Shown here piece by piece: positions 62,971-64,000 of a stretch of 64,000 nt of DNA (the first letter of the stretch is position 1; every line of letters begins with the position of its first letter). The stretch is from Opisthorchis felineus (lineage: Eukaryota > Platyhelminthes > Trematoda > Opisthorchiida > Opisthorchiidae), in NCBI GenBank assembly GCA_004794785.1, contig SJOL01008837.1, forward strand, positions 272,223 through 336,222, given 5' to 3'. The notes under the pieces were generated by a model. That model was not told where the DNA came from. It did not search any database and was given only the letters and a program-made list of their open reading frames with translations. Position numbers and translations under genes: made by a program.

Positions 62971-63452
62971 ATGGATCATATTTCTCGACCTAGGGTTTTT
63001 GATGTTGATTCTCATTCACCAGATGGCACGAAACGATGGACTCATCAATCAAGCCTGAAGGTCAAAATAAATTGGAAACTCTCATACGTCACATTGACCA
63101 TACAGTGTATGACTCCATTGCAGAATGTCGCGACTACGATTCTGCGATAACCTTACTGGAAAAACTTCATATTCGCCCGAAAAATATCGTGTACGTACGC
63201 CAACTTTTAGCTACATACAAACAAGAACTCTGTCAAGATGTTGACCAGTTCGTTCAAAAAGTGAAGTCACTTGCTAAAGACTGTAAATTCCAAGCAGTAT
63301 CTGCTGTGGATGCCTTGATAACCGGACTGAAGTCGAACACCATTCTGGAGAAACTGCTAACGTGGCATGAATTGGGCCTTGACAAAGCTCACGAAGCCAC
63401 ACGAGCTCTCGACGTTGCTCAAAAACAGTCACAATCATATGCATACAGATAA
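62971..63452 (+). pseudogene. gag-like capsid region of the LTR element (frameshifted)
   Basis: The start frame from 62971 reads MDHISRPRVFDVDSHSPDGT, then is lost near 63045; a second frame (from 63036) carries LIRHIDHTVYDSIAECRDYD, AITLLEKLHIRPKNIVYVRQ, DVDQFVQKVKSLAKDCKF and VDALITGLKSNTILEKLL. This is the retrotransposon-gag capsid fold (UBN2/RVT gag-type) in which an alpha-helical core with a QFV..LK/L..DC pattern is typical. It ends in a stop while the next gag part continues in frame +1. Confidence 0.72.
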
Positions 63453-63528
63453 TCCGTTACTTGTTGTGTCTACTCCTTCATCCTTTGTTACACCCGAAAC
63501 AACAGTTTCTGGCGCTACACAACAAACA

Positions 63529-63570
63529 TGTTACTTTTGTGGGAACCTCAAGCACCCTCGTAATAGTTGT
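63529..63570 (+). pseudogene. Gag CCHC zinc knuckle
   Basis: CYFCGNLKHPRNSC fits CX2CX4HX4C, the nucleocapsid-type knuckle that binds element RNA. The sequence right after (PVKESVCKSC) looks like the start of a second knuckle that is cut short, probably by a small deletion. Confidence 0.82.
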
Positions 63571-63633
63571 CCTGTTAAAGAATCAGTTTGCAAAAGCTGT
63601 GCCGCTGCTCCCGATTACCTATCTAAAACTACA

Positions 63634-63936
63634 AGAGATATTCTGGTCAACGGCGATGCTGTCCAAGCTCTTAATGATACCGGCAGCTACAGAAGTTTCG
63701 TTTCTTCATCAGACCTACAAACTCATAACTGGAAACTATTTCCGCCTGATTCTGTGATAGCAATGGCACCGATGATACATTCATGTTTCACCAAAGGTTG
63801 TTGCCTTGTGTCCATTAAGTACAAGGATGCTACATGCAAATGGTTCAAACTCTGTGCAGACGCCATTCTCGGACATGACGTCTTGGGGTTACACGATAAA
63901 GTGAAATTCCATTCGGTGACCAACGGGGCACCCTAA
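63634..63936 (+). pseudogene. Aspartic protease of the LTR element
   Basis: ILVNGDAVQALNDTGSYRSF holds the DTG active site at 63676-63684, and ILGHDVLGLH is the conserved second element (ILG.D.L) of retropepsins. These enzymes act as dimers to cut the Gag-Pol polyprotein. The frame is open through the domain and ends at a stop at 63934-63936, while the following pre-RT sequence (LFTNLAANC-like, near 63975) is in another frame. Confidence 0.78.
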
Positions 63937-64000
63937 CTGTGGCGTAACATCCACGAAATTGGAGTCCCCATCTTTATTCACTAATCTTGCTGCGAATTGT

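Larger units (their letters stand above)
62800..64000 (+). mobile_element. LTR retrotransposon (Ty3/Gypsy-like), 5' half, damaged, runs off the window
   Basis: A probable 5' LTR end with AATAAA (62962-62967) is followed within a few bases by a gag start (ATG 62971), then gag (63036-63452), a zinc knuckle (63529-63570), an aspartic protease (about 63634-63930) and the beginning of the pre-RT region in another frame near 63920. At least three frame changes separate these parts. No primer-binding site was found between the AATAAA and gag, so a deletion may lie there. The remainder of pol lies beyond base 64000. Confidence 0.75.

Noticed and set aside
63367..63452. Programmed frameshift site between gag and pro.
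   Set aside because: The zinc knuckle, part of Gag, is already in the new frame and no clear slippery sequence with a downstream structure is visible; an indel is simpler.

Overview
The window is eukaryotic nuclear DNA, most likely from a parasitic flatworm. My best guess, an inference, is a diphyllobothriidean-type tapeworm. The evidence is: two intact host genes with introns of only 32-34 bp; many decayed RTE/craniofacial-development-protein-2-like non-LTR retrotransposons (endonuclease plus reverse transcriptase); Ty3/Gypsy relics; and a tRNA-derived SINE family. There are no bacterial-type operons. One 23-N assembly gap lies inside an (AT)n tract near 27.63 kb.

Layout. 1-0.27 kb: tail of a non-LTR element. 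0.27-6.0 kb: no recognised gene, one tRNA-like relic. 6.05-6.70 kb (+): a complete three-exon Rho-family small GTPase of 193 aa. 7.2-9.7 kb: a decayed Ty3/Gypsy pol on the minus strand, interrupted by a 120-bp 5S rRNA-like sequence joined to a SINE. 9.9-23 kb: a TE graveyard with RTE-type fragments in both orientations, several SINEs and a perfect 72-bp tandem duplication. 29.8-33.4 kb (+): another RTE-type copy, broken by about 1.1 kb of unrelated DNA. Its central 869 bp are the inverted counterpart of a tract at 16.8-17.7 kb, with no difference seen, while the sequence just outside has diverged strongly. 33.4-59.7 kb: AT-richer, gene-poor DNA, probably intergenic or intronic, holding copies of an unrecognised short dispersed repeat and one possible exon. 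59.7-61.4 kb (-): a three-exon methionine-R-sulfoxide reductase B gene, reconstructed here with a 33-bp intron and a 1.18-kb GC-AG intron. 61.8-62.2 kb (+): a possible membrane-protein ORF. 62.8-64.0 kb (+): the 5' half of a damaged LTR retrotransposon (gag zinc knuckle, aspartic protease), running off the window.

The two host genes (cytoskeletal signalling and protein oxidative repair) have no evident functional link. The rest of the recognisable content is mobile-element debris. The best leads are the 869-bp identical inverted tract, the 5S/SINE composite with a palindromic anticodon arm, the short dispersed repeat, and the mixed intron types of the MsrB gene. Whether the 869-bp tract is biology or assembly artefact cannot be settled from sequence alone.
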